Positions 63,732-64,000 of a stretch of 64,000 nucleotides of DNA are shown here, one piece after another. Source of the DNA: Jiangella sp. DSM 45060 (GTDB taxonomy: Bacteria > Actinomycetota > Actinomycetes > Jiangellales > Jiangellaceae); contig NZ_LT629771.1 of NCBI RefSeq assembly GCF_900105175.1, forward strand, positions 2,294,001 to 2,358,000, read 5' to 3'. How positions within the stretch are numbered: position 1 is the stretch's first letter; every line of letters starts with the position of its first letter. Position numbers and translations under genes: made by a program. The notes beneath the pieces were generated by a model that was given only the letters and a program-made list of their open reading frames with translations, had not been told where the DNA came from and did no database searches.

Positions 63732-64000
63732 TGTCAACGTCCTGGTCTACGCTCACCGCGGCGAGCTGCCGCAGCATGCGCCGCACCGCGACTGGATGCG
63801 GGGTCTGCTGGAGGGGATGGAGAGCTACGCGGTCAGCGACGCCGTCGTCAACGGGTTCCTGCGGCTGGTGACGAACCGGCGCGTCTTCCGGACGCCGACC
63901 CCGCTCGACGACGCGCTCCGATTCGCCGACGTCTTCCGCCATCGGCCGCAGGCGATCATCGTGGCGCCGGGGCCGCGGCACTGGCCGATCTTCCAGCGGC
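63724..64000 (+). CDS. PIN-domain toxin (VapC family), partial
   Basis: The first about 92 residues of a PIN ribonuclease toxin: MPDVNVLVYAHRGELPQHA has the first catalytic Asp in DVNVLV, then the acidic-helix region and VSDAVVNGFLRLVTNRRVF. The frame is open to the window edge, so the C-terminal catalytic Asp is not visible. ATG 63724 gives the family start and overlaps the antitoxin gene by 8 nt; ATG 63718 is also possible. Confidence 0.85.
   Translation, partial: MPDVNVLVYAHRGELPQHAPHRDWMRGLLEGMESYAVSDAVVNGFLRLVTNRRVFRTPTPLDDALRFADVFRHRPQAIIVAPGPRHWPIFQR

Overview
The window is very GC-rich chromosomal DNA from an actinomycete. Gene content, heavy use of GTG starts and leaderless starts (a TANNNT hexamer 6-8 nt before the start codon) all fit. 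The order of the housekeeping genes matches, from memory, the Mycobacterium tuberculosis block Rv2670c-Rv2701c: zapE-like, ribD-like, msrB, hemQ, hemG, hemE, DUF3000, rnd, dxs, TrmA-like methyltransferase, APC permease, two TrkA proteins, DUF3159, OB-fold, DUF3710, dut, DUF3093, DUF4193, suhB. The genus cannot be fixed from sequence alone; a Jiangella-like organism is a guess. No rRNA, tRNA, CRISPR array, prophage or complete insertion sequence was seen.

Layout. 0-4 kb: a large secreted phosphodiester glycosidase/metallophosphatase fusion carrying a one-base frameshift. 4.1-5 kb: a GC-rich repeat field. 5-12 kb: sepH, a sugar-lactone oxidase, ferrochelatase, inositol monophosphatase and an ABC-2 exporter whose ATPase is frameshifted. 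12-21 kb: conserved small actinobacterial proteins with dut, a VapBC module inserted exactly at the 3' end of the DUF3159 gene, two TrkA (RCK) proteins divergent from an APC permease, and a TrmA-like RNA methyltransferase. 21-28.6 kb: corA with a two-uORF leader, an LLM oxidoreductase, glmS, and a two-component system. 28.7-32.4 kb: phospholipase A2 plus acyltransferase, a tandem-repeat field and a lipoprotein. 32.5-40 kb: acnA, twin small membrane proteins, dxs and an AI-2E family exporter. 40-45.7 kb: a dead sigma-factor gene carrying a 163-bp MITE-like element, the fadA/fadB pair and a DNA alkylation repair protein. 45.8-55 kb: a flavin amine-oxidase-like protein, RNase D, DUF3000, and hemE-hemG-hemQ with a DUF4349 lipoprotein between hemE and hemG. 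55-64 kb: an ECF sigma factor with a likely membrane partner, elaA-msrB, a LigD-polymerase/USP-like/LigC group, a RibD-like reductase divergent from zapE, a DJ-1/PfpI protein and a second VapBC pair cut by the window edge.

How the genes work together. hemE, hemG, hemQ and hemH make the late part of the coproporphyrin-dependent haem route of Gram-positive bacteria. dxs starts isoprenoid synthesis, glmS starts amino-sugar synthesis, dut cleans the nucleotide pool, and fadA/fadB form a beta-oxidation unit. The most interesting non-routine signals are the corA leader, the precise 28-bp duplication flanking vapBC, the MITE in the sigma-factor gene, overlapping divergent leaderless promoters, and a scattered family of GC-rich hairpin repeats.
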